A stretch of 64,000 nucleotides of DNA from Paenibacillus sp. FJAT-26967 (GCF_001541095.1 NZ_LMXH01000002.1:820671-884670); one strand, 5' to 3'; positions 24,763 to 33,957 are shown, numbered from the stretch's first letter. Program-made: numbers and translations. The notes: generated from the letters alone by a model not told the origin.

Positions 24763-24793
24763 GCCTCGTTTCTATTAGAAACGGGGTTTTTTG
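24763..24793 (+). terminator. terminator of uppP
   Basis: CCTCGTTTC-TATTA-GAAACGGGG followed by TTTTTT. Confidence 0.85.
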
Positions 24794-24920
24794 CGTGATT
24801 TATCCGTACCGCAGTATAATTAAACCAATTTTAAACAGAATGGATCTTGTTCTTAACTTAAATCCACTAATATATAGAGGTGTTCAAAAAGGAAGGATAA
24901 CTTATTAGGAGGTCCCGCCA

Positions 24921-26339
24921 TTGTCTGTGATCCAACGTTCTGCTGCCAAAATTCTCGCGGTTACATTAGCTGCCGGCTGTTTATTCCCGTCTTTGAGCCA
25001 TGCTGCTGTTTCCGGTGAAAAGGAAGAGTCCTCGCCAATCGTGAGTTCCGTTGAAAAGTTCAGCAAGAACTGGTCCAAATGGATCATTCAACATGCGTAT
25101 TCGTTAAGTTCGATTCAGCCGGAGAAGATGGTGAACGGTGCCATCCCCAGCGGTAAATTCAACGATTTAGCCTTTTTTAAACCTCTATTGCTGGACAAAA
25201 AGCTTGTGTATCTCGGTGAAAATACGCATGGCGCAGCGGAGTACAATTTGTCCAAAACAAGACTGATCCAATACTTGCACCAGGAGCTCGGTTATGAAGT
25301 TCTTGCATTCGAATCAGGAATGGGAGACGCATCTGCCGCTTATGCCAACGCCAAGAAAATAACCCCGGAGCAGCTAATGAAGAACTCGATATTCGAAGTA
25401 TGGTGGTCGGAGGAAACCTTGCCGTTATTCGCTTATATACAAGAAAGCCTGAGTACGGATAAGCCGCTTATTCTGGCCGGATTCGATATGCAGATTCAAT
25501 CGCCGTATGCGGCTTTTATCAAGGAATGGCTTTCGGGCAAAGATAGTAAGCTGGCGGAGGCTTTTGTAAAAGCGGATCATGAGCTGGGGGAGTGGGGCTC
25601 AGGAAAAGATGAGAAAGGCTATGCGAAAGCTAAACCGGAGCTGCTTAAGACTTATGAAGAAATGAAAGTATTCCTCACCCGGAATGCCGAATCTCTTCAA
25701 GCCGTATACCCTGACAATCCGCATTTGCTGAAGATCGCCGAACGTGTCATGGATAACCGGATTCAATTGGTTAATCAATATACGGAGGCAAGCATACGGA
25801 GTAACATTGGTTTTGAGAAGCAAGATTTGGAGCCTTTTCTGGAGACCATGCGTCAGCGTGATAAGATGATGGCAGACAATCTGACCTGGCTGTCTGAGAA
25901 GCTGTATCCGGACAAGAAAATAATTGTCTGGGGCCACAATAACCATATTCGCAAGAATAATGTCAAAATCATGAATTCTCCTTTTTCAGGTTTGAAGCTG
26001 ATGGGAGACCTTATGCCCGAGCGTTTGAAAAAGCAGAGTTACGTGATCGGACTGTATATGTATCAAGGCAGGGCTGCTAACAATATGGGGGAGGCGTATG
26101 AAGTTGTGAAGCCGGAAGAGGGCAGTCTCGAACATATCCTCCACGAAGCCGGTCATGCTTATACGTTCGTCGATATGAAATACCGGAAGGACCGCCCGGG
26201 CACCTCCTGGATGTATCTCCCTCGAGTATCCCTGGATTGGGGATTAATGCCGGAAAGCTTCATTCCTCGTGAGCAGTATGACGGGCTTCTACTGATTGAC
26301 ACGGTCAAACCACCCGCTTATCTAAGAAACAGTAAGTAA
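24921..26339 (+). CDS. secreted erythromycin esterase family protein
   Basis: 472 residues from TTG 24921 (aggaggtcccgcca). Signal peptide with hydrophobic core AAKILAVTLAAGCLFPSLS and AxA cleavage near SHAA. The esterase/ChaN-like superfamily motifs are VYLGENTHGAAEYN (conserved Glu and His), EVLAFESGMGD, WWSEETLPLFAYI and IVWGHNNHIRKN. Relatives include EreA/EreB and the succinoglycan-biosynthesis type; macrolide hydrolysis cannot be concluded from the fold. Export makes a wall or extracellular substrate possible. Confidence 0.85.
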   Translation: MSVIQRSAAKILAVTLAAGCLFPSLSHAAVSGEKEESSPIVSSVEKFSKNWSKWIIQHAYSLSSIQPEKMVNGAIPSGKFNDLAFFKPLLLDKKLVYLGENTHGAAEYNLSKTRLIQYLHQELGYEVLAFESGMGDASAAYANAKKITPEQLMKNSIFEVWWSEETLPLFAYIQESLSTDKPLILAGFDMQIQSPYAAFIKEWLSGKDSKLAEAFVKADHELGEWGSGKDEKGYAKAKPELLKTYEEMKVFLTRNAESLQAVYPDNPHLLKIAERVMDNRIQLVNQYTEASIRSNIGFEKQDLEPFLETMRQRDKMMADNLTWLSEKLYPDKKIIVWGHNNHIRKNNVKIMNSPFSGLKLMGDLMPERLKKQSYVIGLYMYQGRAANNMGEAYEVVKPEEGSLEHILHEAGHAYTFVDMKYRKDRPGTSWMYLPRVSLDWGLMPESFIPREQYDGLLLIDTVKPPAYLRNSK

Positions 26340-26359
26340 TAGACGGGACGGGTGATAGA

Positions 26360-26393
26360 AAGGCGTCTGATATACTCGGACGTCTTTTTGTTT
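26360..26393 (+). terminator. terminator of the esterase gene
   Basis: aaaggcgtc / gacgtcttt hairpin with one G-U pair, followed by Ts. Confidence 0.65.
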
Positions 26394-26417
26394 GGCTATG
26401 TTAATGCGGTTTTATCC

Positions 26418-26446
26418 CACAAAAAACAGCCCTTCGAAAAGGCGGT
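26418..26446 (-). terminator. terminator of the 54-residue gene
   Basis: Minus strand GCCTT-TTCG-AAGGGC followed by TGTTTTTTG. Confidence 0.65.
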
Positions 26447-26498
26447 TAATTCAATGATCTTTTCCTGTTAATGGTCCTGCAACCCGAAGCGTTGTTTC

Positions 26499-26663
26499 CT
26501 AGTTTTTCTCTAATGTAACAAGCGAATAAACGGCTCCACCGCCACCCGCACCTGACATAGCACTCGAAGAGACAACCTTCCATCCCTCTTGCAACAGTTG
26601 ATTTAAATCACTCAAGTTATTCTTCTTTTCAGTAAGATAATAAACTACGATTGCCTTTTGCAT
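26499..26663 (-). CDS. 54-residue small protein
   Basis: ATG 26663 is preceded by gggaggtgtatc. The peptide (MQKAIVVYYLTEKKNNLSDL...) continues with NQLLQEGWKVVSS, a Gly-rich loop and a final beta strand YSLVTLEKN. This beta-alpha-beta pattern with a 'WKVVS' turn resembles DUF4177-like small proteins found in phages and genomes. No function known. Confidence 0.65.
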   Translation of the reverse strand: MQKAIVVYYLTEKKNNLSDLNQLLQEGWKVVSSSAMSGAGGGGAVYSLVTLEKN

Positions 26664-26814
26664 GATACACCTCCCTTAAGGAACTCATTATATCATATAA
26701 TAATAGTTCATAATTCTACCCGGCTTTTTCCTTTAAATCCGCGTAGGGAAACAAGAATTTCAACTAATGAGATAATTAACGCCATTAATTGTTCCGTATT
26801 GGAGGAGAAAGAGT

Positions 26815-27519
26815 ATGAATGAATCTATATCTCTATATGAAGCGATCAAGAATAAATCTATAGAACAAGTAAAACTTGCAGCGGAGAAGGCGGATCTGAA
26901 CGAACGGGACAAATTCGGACGGACTGCACTCCATTATGCAATCACGCAGAAATCCAATGGTGAGATGATCGAAACCCTGCTTAAACTGGGCGCCGATCCC
27001 GAAATCCGGGACAAGCTTCATGAAACTGCACTGAGTAAAGCGATCAAATTCCAGAACAAAGAAGCGGTGGAGCTATTGCTGAATGAACTGCATTCTCTGG
27101 ATCATCCGAAGGGATTACGGCATACTTACTGGTTCCAGGCAAGGCATTATCCTTCGCTGGCAGATACCATGCTGGCAACGAAAGGGTCCGTCAGACTAAC
27201 TCTGAATGAAGCGGAGAAAAATCTGCTCGATGAAATTCTGTTCTCTGATTCAGAGAAACAGGAACAGAAATGGAGGGAGCTGTGCACACCGGTGCTGCTG
27301 CATGCATGGGTTACGAATTTTAACTGGGACGACGATCTGGAGCCTATGCATGGTGTAATCGAGCATCCGGCTTGTCTGGAAATTACCGCAATTGAAATGT
27401 ATGATCTCGCTGACGGGGATTATTGGAGAAGCCTGGACGAAGTCCAAGAGGAGTATCAGGACTCGTATCGTTCTCTGGTAGACAAGATTGCAGCGAGATT
27501 TCCTTCCGTCCTCGAATAA
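26815..27519 (+). CDS. ankyrin-repeat protein with C-terminal DUF4274
   Basis: 234 residues. Two to three ankyrin repeats (about 5-95) include RDKFGRTALHYAIT and LLKLGADPEIRDKLHETALS. The C-terminal part (about 135-234) carries LLHAWVTNFNWDDDLEPM and IEHPACLEITAIEMYDLADGD, typical of DUF4274. DUF4274 proteins are often found among immunity-type proteins of polymorphic toxin loci, but no toxin gene is adjacent. RBS ttggaggagaaagagt. Confidence 0.82.
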   Translation: MNESISLYEAIKNKSIEQVKLAAEKADLNERDKFGRTALHYAITQKSNGEMIETLLKLGADPEIRDKLHETALSKAIKFQNKEAVELLLNELHSLDHPKGLRHTYWFQARHYPSLADTMLATKGSVRLTLNEAEKNLLDEILFSDSEKQEQKWRELCTPVLLHAWVTNFNWDDDLEPMHGVIEHPACLEITAIEMYDLADGDYWRSLDEVQEEYQDSYRSLVDKIAARFPSVLE

Positions 27520-27561
27520 GCCTAACTGATACAAGCATACAATTGTACAGAGGTGGGGCGT

Positions 27562-28020
27562 GTGAGTAAGATTAACGAGCAGATTGATCAATTCCCAGTG
27601 GCAGAGGATACCAAATTTATGCTAAAAGAGCTGGTTTCCCGCAAAAGGAAAACAGACGGACTTAAATCTAGAAGAAATGGTTTAACGCTCCTGAATGGAA
27701 CCTTGATTATTGTTTTGATGTTCTGGTTAATCAAGGTAGCTTCATCCGCTTCGTCCGGTAATGTGTTTAGCCTGATTGGCTATCTGGGTTCCAGCTCTGC
27801 TTCTGTGATCTTTATTCTGCTGGCCGTATCCCTATTCGCTTATTCGGGATCTTTGTCCAAAGAGTATAAAAAACAGAAGCAAAAGTATGAGGATCTGAGA
27901 GCGGAGACACTCCTGAAATTAACCGCTTCCTGGAAATCGAGGGAGGATTCGAAGCTGCGTGATGAAATTACAAAACTGTTAAAAGATCAGATGGATATCA
28001 ATCTGAGGTTCTATAGTTGA
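27562..28020 (+). CDS. YpbF-like DUF2663 membrane protein
   Basis: 152 residues from GTG 27562 (agaggtggggc). Cytoplasmic N-terminus, two membrane segments (about 45-64 and 72-95), and a charged C-terminal coiled region (KEYKKQKQKYEDLRAE). Length and layout match YpbF of Bacillus; function unknown. 42 bp after the ankyrin gene, possibly co-transcribed. Confidence 0.65.
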   Translation: MSKINEQIDQFPVAEDTKFMLKELVSRKRKTDGLKSRRNGLTLLNGTLIIVLMFWLIKVASSASSGNVFSLIGYLGSSSASVIFILLAVSLFAYSGSLSKEYKKQKQKYEDLRAETLLKLTASWKSREDSKLRDEITKLLKDQMDINLRFYS

Positions 28021-28057
28021 GAAAATCGAGAACAATTTTAACGGATGATAACCCTCT

Positions 28058-28084
28058 GAAACTGCTGCTGAGCGGCAGTTTTTT
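28058..28084 (+). terminator. intrinsic terminator
   Basis: AACTGC-TGCTGAGC-GGCAGTT followed by TTTTT. Confidence 0.8.
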
Positions 28085-28165
28085 AGTTTCATAATCCAAC
28101 CCTATCCCTTATACTATTAAAAATACTAATTGATTCCAAAACTACTGAAGGAGCAGTTAATCGAC

Positions 28166-28792
28166 ATGACTCATGAGAGGGAAAACCGGATTCAGTCGGA
28201 AGAGGAGCTGCGTGAATTACTTGGCTATCCGAATCCGATTGTCAGCAGCATGACGATTCACAAGCTAGACCCCTACTGCCGCAATTACATCAGTCAATCC
28301 CCGCTGTTATTCATATCTACTTCAGATGCAGACGGGAATTGCGATGTGTCCCCGCGAGGAGATGCAGCGGGTTTCGTGCATATCGTGGATGATCATAATC
28401 TGGTAATTCCCGAGCGCCCGGGGAACAGACGGATGAACTCCTACCGGAACATTTTGTCCAATCCGCATGTGGGCCTGATATTCCTGATCCCCGGGCTGGA
28501 GGAGACGCTCAGAATGAACGGAGAGGCGTATTTGACCCGGGACCCCAGACTACTGAAAGTCATGGAGGCGCAGGGTAAAATACCTAAACTGGCCATTGGC
28601 GTCAAGATTCAGGAGTGTTTTGTTCACTGTGCCAAAGCATTTAAGAGATCTAAATTGTGGGAACCGGATTCTTGGCCTGCCAGTCTGCCCTCTATCCCGG
28701 ATATGATCGCTGCTCACGTGAATAAAGAAGATGTTACGGCAGAAGATGTTGCCGGGGCCCTGAAGGAAAGTTATGAGCGGCGGATGTATTGA
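28166..28792 (+). CDS. pyridoxamine 5'-phosphate oxidase-like flavoprotein
   Basis: 208 residues from ATG 28166 (gaaggagcag upstream, long spacing). The split-barrel FMN-binding core includes FISTSDADGNCDVSPRGDAAGFV and IPERPGNRRMNSYRNIL, followed by VGLIFLIPGLEETLRMNGEA. Matches the MSMEG_1061-type PNPOx family rather than true PdxH. Substrate unknown. Confidence 0.85.
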   Translation: MTHERENRIQSEEELRELLGYPNPIVSSMTIHKLDPYCRNYISQSPLLFISTSDADGNCDVSPRGDAAGFVHIVDDHNLVIPERPGNRRMNSYRNILSNPHVGLIFLIPGLEETLRMNGEAYLTRDPRLLKVMEAQGKIPKLAIGVKIQECFVHCAKAFKRSKLWEPDSWPASLPSIPDMIAAHVNKEDVTAEDVAGALKESYERRMY

Positions 28793-28860
28793 TGCCGGGG
28801 CGGCCGGGTTATTCTATGGCAGCAAATAAATATAGAATTGAATGAGGAGGCACATTTTCG

Positions 28861-29274
28861 ATGGAAGTGAAATTTGGCTCTTATACCATTAGTGATCAGA
28901 AAGAACGGTTGGATATTGATGCTATTGCAGGCTATTTGGCTAAAAGTTACTGGGCTAATAACCGGTCACAGGAAACGATCGCTAAATCAATCGAAAACTC
29001 GCTTTGTTACGGAGTATACGACGCAGAGAAGCAGATTGCTTTTGCCAGAGTGATTACAGATGATGCGACCACGTATTATCTTTGCGATGTCATCATCAAT
29101 GAAGCATACAGGGGACAGGGGATTGGGACCAATCTCGTCCAGACTATTGTAGAATCCGAACGCTTACGCGGATTGAACGGTATTCTGGGAACACTGGATG
29201 CGCATGGATTGTATGAAAAGTTTGGTTTTGAGAGAGTGCCTGACCGGTTTATGAGAAGGGCTTCAAACGGGTGA
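28861..29274 (+). CDS. GNAT family N-acetyltransferase
   Basis: 137 residues. CoA loop EAYRGQGIGTNLVQTIV, C-terminal LYEKFGFERVPDRFM. RBS gaggaggcacattttcg before ATG 28861. Resembles the short GNAT type of the YjdJ/Ats1-like branch. Substrate unknown. Confidence 0.87.
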   Translation: MEVKFGSYTISDQKERLDIDAIAGYLAKSYWANNRSQETIAKSIENSLCYGVYDAEKQIAFARVITDDATTYYLCDVIINEAYRGQGIGTNLVQTIVESERLRGLNGILGTLDAHGLYEKFGFERVPDRFMRRASNG

Positions 29275-29304
29275 GGATTGTATTCTGAGAATGCAAAAAA
29301 ATAA

Positions 29305-29353
29305 GAGAGTATGGATCGGCACAAGGGCTTAAACTGCACCACCTCATACTCTC
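29305..29353. repeat. inverted repeat in the intergenic gap
   Basis: GAGAGTATG at 29305-29313 and CATACTCTC at 29345-29353, nine perfect pairs around a 31-nt loop, no T-run; could be an operator or transcript-stabilising hairpin. Confidence 0.5.
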
Positions 29354-29411
29354 CATTAAAGGAAGTTCAAATATTAAATGCTGAAAGAAAAGATGTTGGG
29401 AGGATGGGACG

Positions 29412-30062
29412 ATGGAATTTAGAACGAAGTATGCAAAAGAGATGAATGAAATAAAGGCGGATGTAGAGTTTAAAAACACGATTATTACTAGAGCCACATC
29501 AAATGCAGCTGGTATACAAACAGTCGCCCATAGACTTCGGAGTAAGGTTGGAATAATTATTGCTTCTAGCGTGATTCTGCTCATCCTTATCCTTACCATA
29601 GAAACTCCCATAATTTTTAAGGAGGGAGAGAAAGAGAGCAATGTCTTATCTAATTTGTTTCAAGGTTTTGCAGTCACGGCTTATGCGGCAGACGGTACTT
29701 CTGTAATAGTGAGTCCTGATGTAGAATTTCCAATTGGTCAATACTCATTGATTATGAGTAATGTACCCGGTTTTCCTATAACTATTACTTGTCAGAATGC
29801 GGACGATATAAGTTTACGAGCCTCAGAGGGGATGCTGTTATCGTGGTATCCTTCTGTTTCAAAGATAGAGCGATTAGGCAAGGAAGCAGCATTTAAGTCA
29901 GGCACAACAATTTATTGGACTCCATTGGTTGAAGGCAGTCGTGCACAAAAAGCCATACTTGAATTAACCGCTTATAAAGATAACAAAAAGCTGGGCAGCA
30001 GGTTGATTGAGATATCGACGGAAGATCACATCATGTATAAGGGTAAGTTAACTTCTAAATGA
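29412..30062 (+). CDS. single-pass membrane protein, hypothetical
   Basis: 216 residues: cytoplasmic N-terminus (1-44), one membrane helix (about 46-63, VGIIIASSVILLILILTI), extracytoplasmic C-domain with beta-rich pattern. This resembles anti-sigma-like topology (the N-terminus contains EFKNTIITRA) but no sigma gene is adjacent. RBS gggaggatgggacg. Not recognised otherwise. Its stop codon lies in the first copy of a 19-bp tandem duplication. Confidence 0.6.
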   Translation: MEFRTKYAKEMNEIKADVEFKNTIITRATSNAAGIQTVAHRLRSKVGIIIASSVILLILILTIETPIIFKEGEKESNVLSNLFQGFAVTAYAADGTSVIVSPDVEFPIGQYSLIMSNVPGFPITITCQNADDISLRASEGMLLSWYPSVSKIERLGKEAAFKSGTTIYWTPLVEGSRAQKAILELTAYKDNKKLGSRLIEISTEDHIMYKGKLTSK

Positions 30063-30093
30063 CAACAAGTATGTTAAATGACAACAAGTATGT
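30056..30093. repeat. 19-bp perfect tandem duplication
   Basis: taaatgacaacaagtatgt occurs twice in a row (30056-30074, 30075-30093); the first copy contains the stop of the upstream gene. A recent slippage duplication. Confidence 0.9.
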
Positions 30094-30395
30094 ATGCCTG
30101 GCGAGATTCTTTTATGCGCCGCGTGCTGTCATGACTCCATTCTTCGAGATCTACCGACCCCGATTGACAACTGGTGGCCGGCCAAGATAACCGGTACTTA
30201 TGTGAGGATTACATTTAGAAGGTTTACTGATTAATGGCTGCATAAGCTAAACAAAAGCTGTCGAAACGGGCGAAAGTAGGAGCAGGCGGCAGAACTATTG
30301 CGGTCGTAAGAGTACAGGCAGTGATCGTATCGTAATAAGCAAATCTCTGATAAGTGGGTTAAAGTAATAGAGAAAGAATGAATGGAGGAGAACAA
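30094..30395. other. intergenic region, no gene seen
   Basis: About 300 bp of moderate GC with short frames only. One plus frame around 30150-30230 (LPTPIDNWWPAKITGTY) looks mildly protein-like, but I could not identify it. Confidence 0.4.
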
Positions 30396-31076
30396 GTGTC
30401 AGAGGCGCTGCTTGGGCTTGCTGAGTATCCCATGGTAAAAATTCCAGCCGGTGAAATTCAATTAAGGGATGACCGGAAAAAGACTACATGGACGGTAGAG
30501 CTGCGATCTTTTTTGCTTGCACCAGTTCCGGTTACGAACGAGTTATATTTCTCGATTTCGAACCGGACAGTCGAACCTCATGAACACCTTCAGAATCCGG
30601 TTGTGAATGTCTCTTGGAATGATGCCGTTATATTTTGTAATAAATTATCTCAACACTCGGGTCTGACCGAATGTTACTCCGTAAGTGATGATGGGGAGAG
30701 CATTGTATGTAACTGGGAAGCGGATGGCTATCGTCTTCCTACCGAAGCGGAATGGCAGTATGCGTGTAAAGCAGGAATTGCCGGGTATCAGTACGGTGAG
30801 CTTGAAGAGATAGCCTGGTATCGTGAGAACTCGGAAGGCAGGGTACACGAGGTAGGCCGGAAGCTGCCGAATGCGTGGGGGCTCTGCGATATGTTAGGAA
30901 ATGTCTGGGAGTGGTGCTGGGATTTATACGATGTCCGTGTCTATGGCACCTACAGAGTTTTCCGCGGTGGAAGCTGGGCGGAAGAGAATAGGGGCTGTGG
31001 AGCCACATGCCGCCGCCGCAGTCACCCTACATTTGGAATTGATGATCTCGGTTTTCGACTTGCCAGATCCATGTAG
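30396..31076 (+). CDS. formylglycine-generating-enzyme (SUMF1) domain protein
   Basis: 226 residues from GTG 30396 (ggaggagaacaa); ATG 30378 has a poor RBS. FGE-sulfatase fold motifs: MVKIPAGE, NPVVNVSWNDAVIFCNKL, GYRLPTEAEWQYACKAG, WGLCDMLGNVWEWCWD, FRGGSW, DDLGFRLAR. In true FGE two copper-binding cysteines follow GGSW (GGSWLCHDSYC). Here the first is absent (GGSWAEENRGCGATC), so sulfatase activation is doubtful and the protein may be another member of this fold (for example an oxidase or non-catalytic relative). A Cys-type sulfatase does occur 12 kb away. Confidence 0.82.
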   Translation: MSEALLGLAEYPMVKIPAGEIQLRDDRKKTTWTVELRSFLLAPVPVTNELYFSISNRTVEPHEHLQNPVVNVSWNDAVIFCNKLSQHSGLTECYSVSDDGESIVCNWEADGYRLPTEAEWQYACKAGIAGYQYGELEEIAWYRENSEGRVHEVGRKLPNAWGLCDMLGNVWEWCWDLYDVRVYGTYRVFRGGSWAEENRGCGATCRRRSHPTFGIDDLGFRLARSM

Positions 31077-31231
31077 GCCGTTCCGGTTGTTTGCTGACAG
31101 TTGATGCCAATGCCAAAAACACCTCCAAAGTTTGTCCCCCATATCTTAAGACATGAAGGCATCCTCTTGAAGGTGCTCTGATTTATCTCACGTTCAGGGT
31201 TCAGTCCCCCATGCTCTCCGGCGGTTGTTCA

Positions 31232-32692
31232 CTAATGATTCAACGCACGATTGCTTTGCTTGTCAAATACGACAAAGAGAGCAAATACGAGCAGGATGGA
31301 TCCAGTGAATACGAAGCCCTCCAATATGGTGAAGGGCAGCCAGCCTATCACAGATGATCCGGCAACGACGCCGAGAGAGAAGAAGGCGTAGAAGTATCCA
31401 TAAGCTTTACCGCGCAGCTCGGCGGTCGTAGCTTTTATAAGCATGGTATTAATAGAAGGGAACAAGAATGCAAAGCCTACTCCATATAAACCTAATACGA
31501 AGTAAAGGGATAAGGTGATCGTCGATAGGCTGATAAGCAGTTGACTAAGTCCCATTAAACAAAGACCGATCGCCATTGTCCTGGCCGGGGCCACACGATC
31601 GAATATGCGATTAGTCGGAAGTACGAATACCAGAACAGCAATTATTCCGAAAGTGCTCATTAAGGTGCCGCTTAACTTCGAATCATATCCAAGCGCCTGA
31701 ACATGCAAAGGCAGCAAATAAGCGATCACGCCTTGCGAGAACATTAAGAAAAAAGCCCCGCCATAAGCCTTTAATATTCCCAGATTAAAAAGCGAACCTG
31801 ATGTTTGAATGATAGTGTCGTCTTTCACTTTCTTAGATAGCTTGAGCTTGCTGAGAAAAATAGCCGAGAGGATGGTTAACACAAATCCCAAAATAGCTAC
31901 ACAAGTAAAGACGAACGGTACGGAAGTTTTGCTTGCCATAATTCCGCTGAAAGCGGGACCGATAATGGCGGCTAGTCCCACAAAAGTACCGGTGAAGGCT
32001 ACTTTTTTGCCCTGCTGATCATTTCCCGTTGTATTCGCAGAGAATGTAAACGCAGCAGGGACAATTAATCCCGAAACAAAGCCATGGATGATCCGAACCC
32101 CTATTAATAAATAAGGTTGATCGACAAAATGATAAAGCAGCAACGTAATACTGGTTAAAACCAATCCGACCATTAAAATCTTGAAAGGTCCGATCCTATC
32201 GGTCATAATACCGGATAAAATATTGCCGATTGTATTGGTTAACGAATATAGACCCACAACAAAGCCTGCAATAAACGCGCTGGCACCGACGGAAGTCGCG
32301 AACGTGCTCATGACCGGCAGTTGTGTAAATAAATCGATAAAAGAAAAGAACACGATACTGTACACGATCAGCGCGTAATTAAAAGGCTTTACTTGATATT
32401 GAGCCTGCGCCTTCTTCAGCTTCCAATCGAGCAAGAAATTACCGAATGGGATGAAAGCTGCCGCGATTGCTGCCGCAGGCCAAAACAGGCTCCAATTAAT
32501 CCGGATTGCGGCATAGAGTATAGCTAGTGCATACAGAGTGAAAATCCCCCCGTGAATGCTGCCTACAATCGTAACAGCTTGATCAATCCCCCAGATATAT
32601 TTCATGGGCATAGCGATGCCTAGCAAGACTAATAATGAGATCCCGTCTAGAAGACCTGTTATACGTAACATATGAATCGGATGTATCCGCAC
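31232..32692 (-). CDS. fusion of DUF3817 and MFS transporter
   Basis: 486 residues from GTG 32692 (aaggagcttaacaa). Residues 1-95 are a three-helix DUF3817 domain (RITGLLDGISLLVLLGIAMP, VGSIHGGIFTLYALAI, AAAFIPFGNFLLDWKLK). Residues 105-486 are a 12-helix MFS permease with the loop 2-3 motif GIMTDRIGPFKILMVG and a sugar/drug-efflux-like layout. DUF3817 normally exists as a separate protein of about 100 residues. The substrate is not evident. Confidence 0.85.
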   Translation of the reverse strand: MRIHPIHMLRITGLLDGISLLVLLGIAMPMKYIWGIDQAVTIVGSIHGGIFTLYALAILYAAIRINWSLFWPAAAIAAAFIPFGNFLLDWKLKKAQAQYQVKPFNYALIVYSIVFFSFIDLFTQLPVMSTFATSVGASAFIAGFVVGLYSLTNTIGNILSGIMTDRIGPFKILMVGLVLTSITLLLYHFVDQPYLLIGVRIIHGFVSGLIVPAAFTFSANTTGNDQQGKKVAFTGTFVGLAAIIGPAFSGIMASKTSVPFVFTCVAILGFVLTILSAIFLSKLKLSKKVKDDTIIQTSGSLFNLGILKAYGGAFFLMFSQGVIAYLLPLHVQALGYDSKLSGTLMSTFGIIAVLVFVLPTNRIFDRVAPARTMAIGLCLMGLSQLLISLSTITLSLYFVLGLYGVGFAFLFPSINTMLIKATTAELRGKAYGYFYAFFSLGVVAGSSVIGWLPFTILEGFVFTGSILLVFALFVVFDKQSNRALNH

Positions 32693-33047
32693 TTGTTAAG
32701 CTCCTTATTTATATTTTGAACTGATTACTCTATCCTAACATTTTATTAGCCGAGTAAAACAGGATAGATTTGCCGGAGGAAAAATTCTATGACTAGAAAG
32801 CGTTTGCATTTCATCTGATCGGTCACAAATGCCGCAGTTTCCCAAGAACCCGCTTCATGTGGCGAATTTTAAAATTTTTTGGCATGTGTCGGATGCCCGC
32901 AAAGAAGTGGCCGGCAGTCATGAAATTCCGGCAAAACGGGTATGTATGAAAAATAAAATAGATTACGAAAGAACATGTCCTGTACTTCGATATGCGCGGA
33001 TAAGCGATGGCAATAACCTTGACCATCTGGTCAAGGTTATTGGGATT
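32693..33047. other. intergenic region between two minus-strand genes
   Basis: About 355 bp holding the promoter side of the DUF3817-MFS gene and a 13-bp hairpin (aataaccttgacc/ggtcaaggttatt, 33012-33041) just after the N-acetyltransferase gene. Short overlapping frames on both strands look non-coding. Confidence 0.5.
33012..33041. terminator. 13-bp hairpin downstream of the N-acetyltransferase gene
   Basis: AATAACCTTGACC-ATCT-GGTCAAGGTTATT, perfect; no clear T-run, so a weak terminator or 3' stabiliser. Confidence 0.6.
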
Positions 33048-33824
33048 TCATCTATCAAAATGTTGTTTCAAAAGTTCTCTAAATTTTACACTGTCAATCT
33101 TCTCTTTCATCACGTTACCATGCTCCCGGATTGTTAGTGAAGTGTCCGATAGAGTTACGCTCCCTAGTTCTGTCTGTTTCGTTATCAAGGGGTGTGTATT
33201 AAAAGGAGATTCCGGATGCTCGGCGATAATTTTCTGGACGCTGTTAAATTCCGATACATCCGCAACATGCAATCCGGAATGGAATGCATATCCGATCTTC
33301 CAATCGGTGTCTTTACATCTCAATTTCATATCAAGAATAGCGTCTCCATACTCGCTGTTTACTCTCCTAATCCGAAAATCCCCATTCATGGACGTTATGA
33401 TTTCTCCGTTTAGAGGAACGGGCTTTAGCGGCAAATTGCCTCCGAATCCCGTATCAACCAGATAAATTTGTTCATTATGAGTCAGCAGGATAGTTGCGTG
33501 AGTTCTTCCAAACGGGGCATAGTTGCGGGTGTCGTGATTGTACACAGTAGCTCGCGTGAGAACAGCGTCAAAGCCCTGATCGATTAAAAAGAAATAGAGA
33601 ATCGTGTTTAGTTCATAACATAAGCCGCCTTCTTGCTGTACGAATATTTTATTTATTAAGTTTTCTTTAGTAATCTCACGTGTTCTGTTCTCTATAATAC
33701 TCAAATTTTCAAAAGGGATATTCCTTGGCATTAATTCGAGGATGCTGGCTAAGCTGCCGAAAGTAATCGGTTCATGAGCCGGAAATCCGATTCTTTCACG
33801 AAACCGTGTATTTAACTCACTCAT
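33048..33824 (-). CDS. nat: arylamine N-acetyltransferase
   Basis: 258 residues. Catalytic triad Cys69 (QQEGGLCYELN), His109 (GRTHATILL), Asp124 (YLVDTGFGGNLPL). Early PFENLSII is a NAT signature. Transfers acetyl from acetyl-CoA to arylamines/hydrazines. ATG 33824 has cggaggcatgacta upstream. Divergent from the MocR regulator with a palindrome in between. Confidence 0.93.
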   Translation of the reverse strand: MSELNTRFRERIGFPAHEPITFGSLASILELMPRNIPFENLSIIENRTREITKENLINKIFVQQEGGLCYELNTILYFFLIDQGFDAVLTRATVYNHDTRNYAPFGRTHATILLTHNEQIYLVDTGFGGNLPLKPVPLNGEIITSMNGDFRIRRVNSEYGDAILDMKLRCKDTDWKIGYAFHSGLHVADVSEFNSVQKIIAEHPESPFNTHPLITKQTELGSVTLSDTSLTIREHGNVMKEKIDSVKFRELLKQHFDR

Positions 33825-33957
33825 TAGTCATGCCTCCGTTATGTACTTGAAATTATTCTTTTCGCTTTTACTACGGAAATTGGGGAATTCGTTCGCGAAC
33901 CTCTACCGGTATCTGAATAATAGAGTGTATTCAAGCTGCGGACAATATTCTATTAAG

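Noticed and set aside
24921-26339. Macrolide resistance gene (ere)
   Set aside because: Only the superfamily fold is supported; the signal peptide and low similarity to EreA/EreB motifs do not justify a resistance call.
32829-33137. Overlapping frames on both strands between the MFS and NAT genes
   Set aside because: They include the hairpin and part of the NAT gene, lack an RBS and show no domain.
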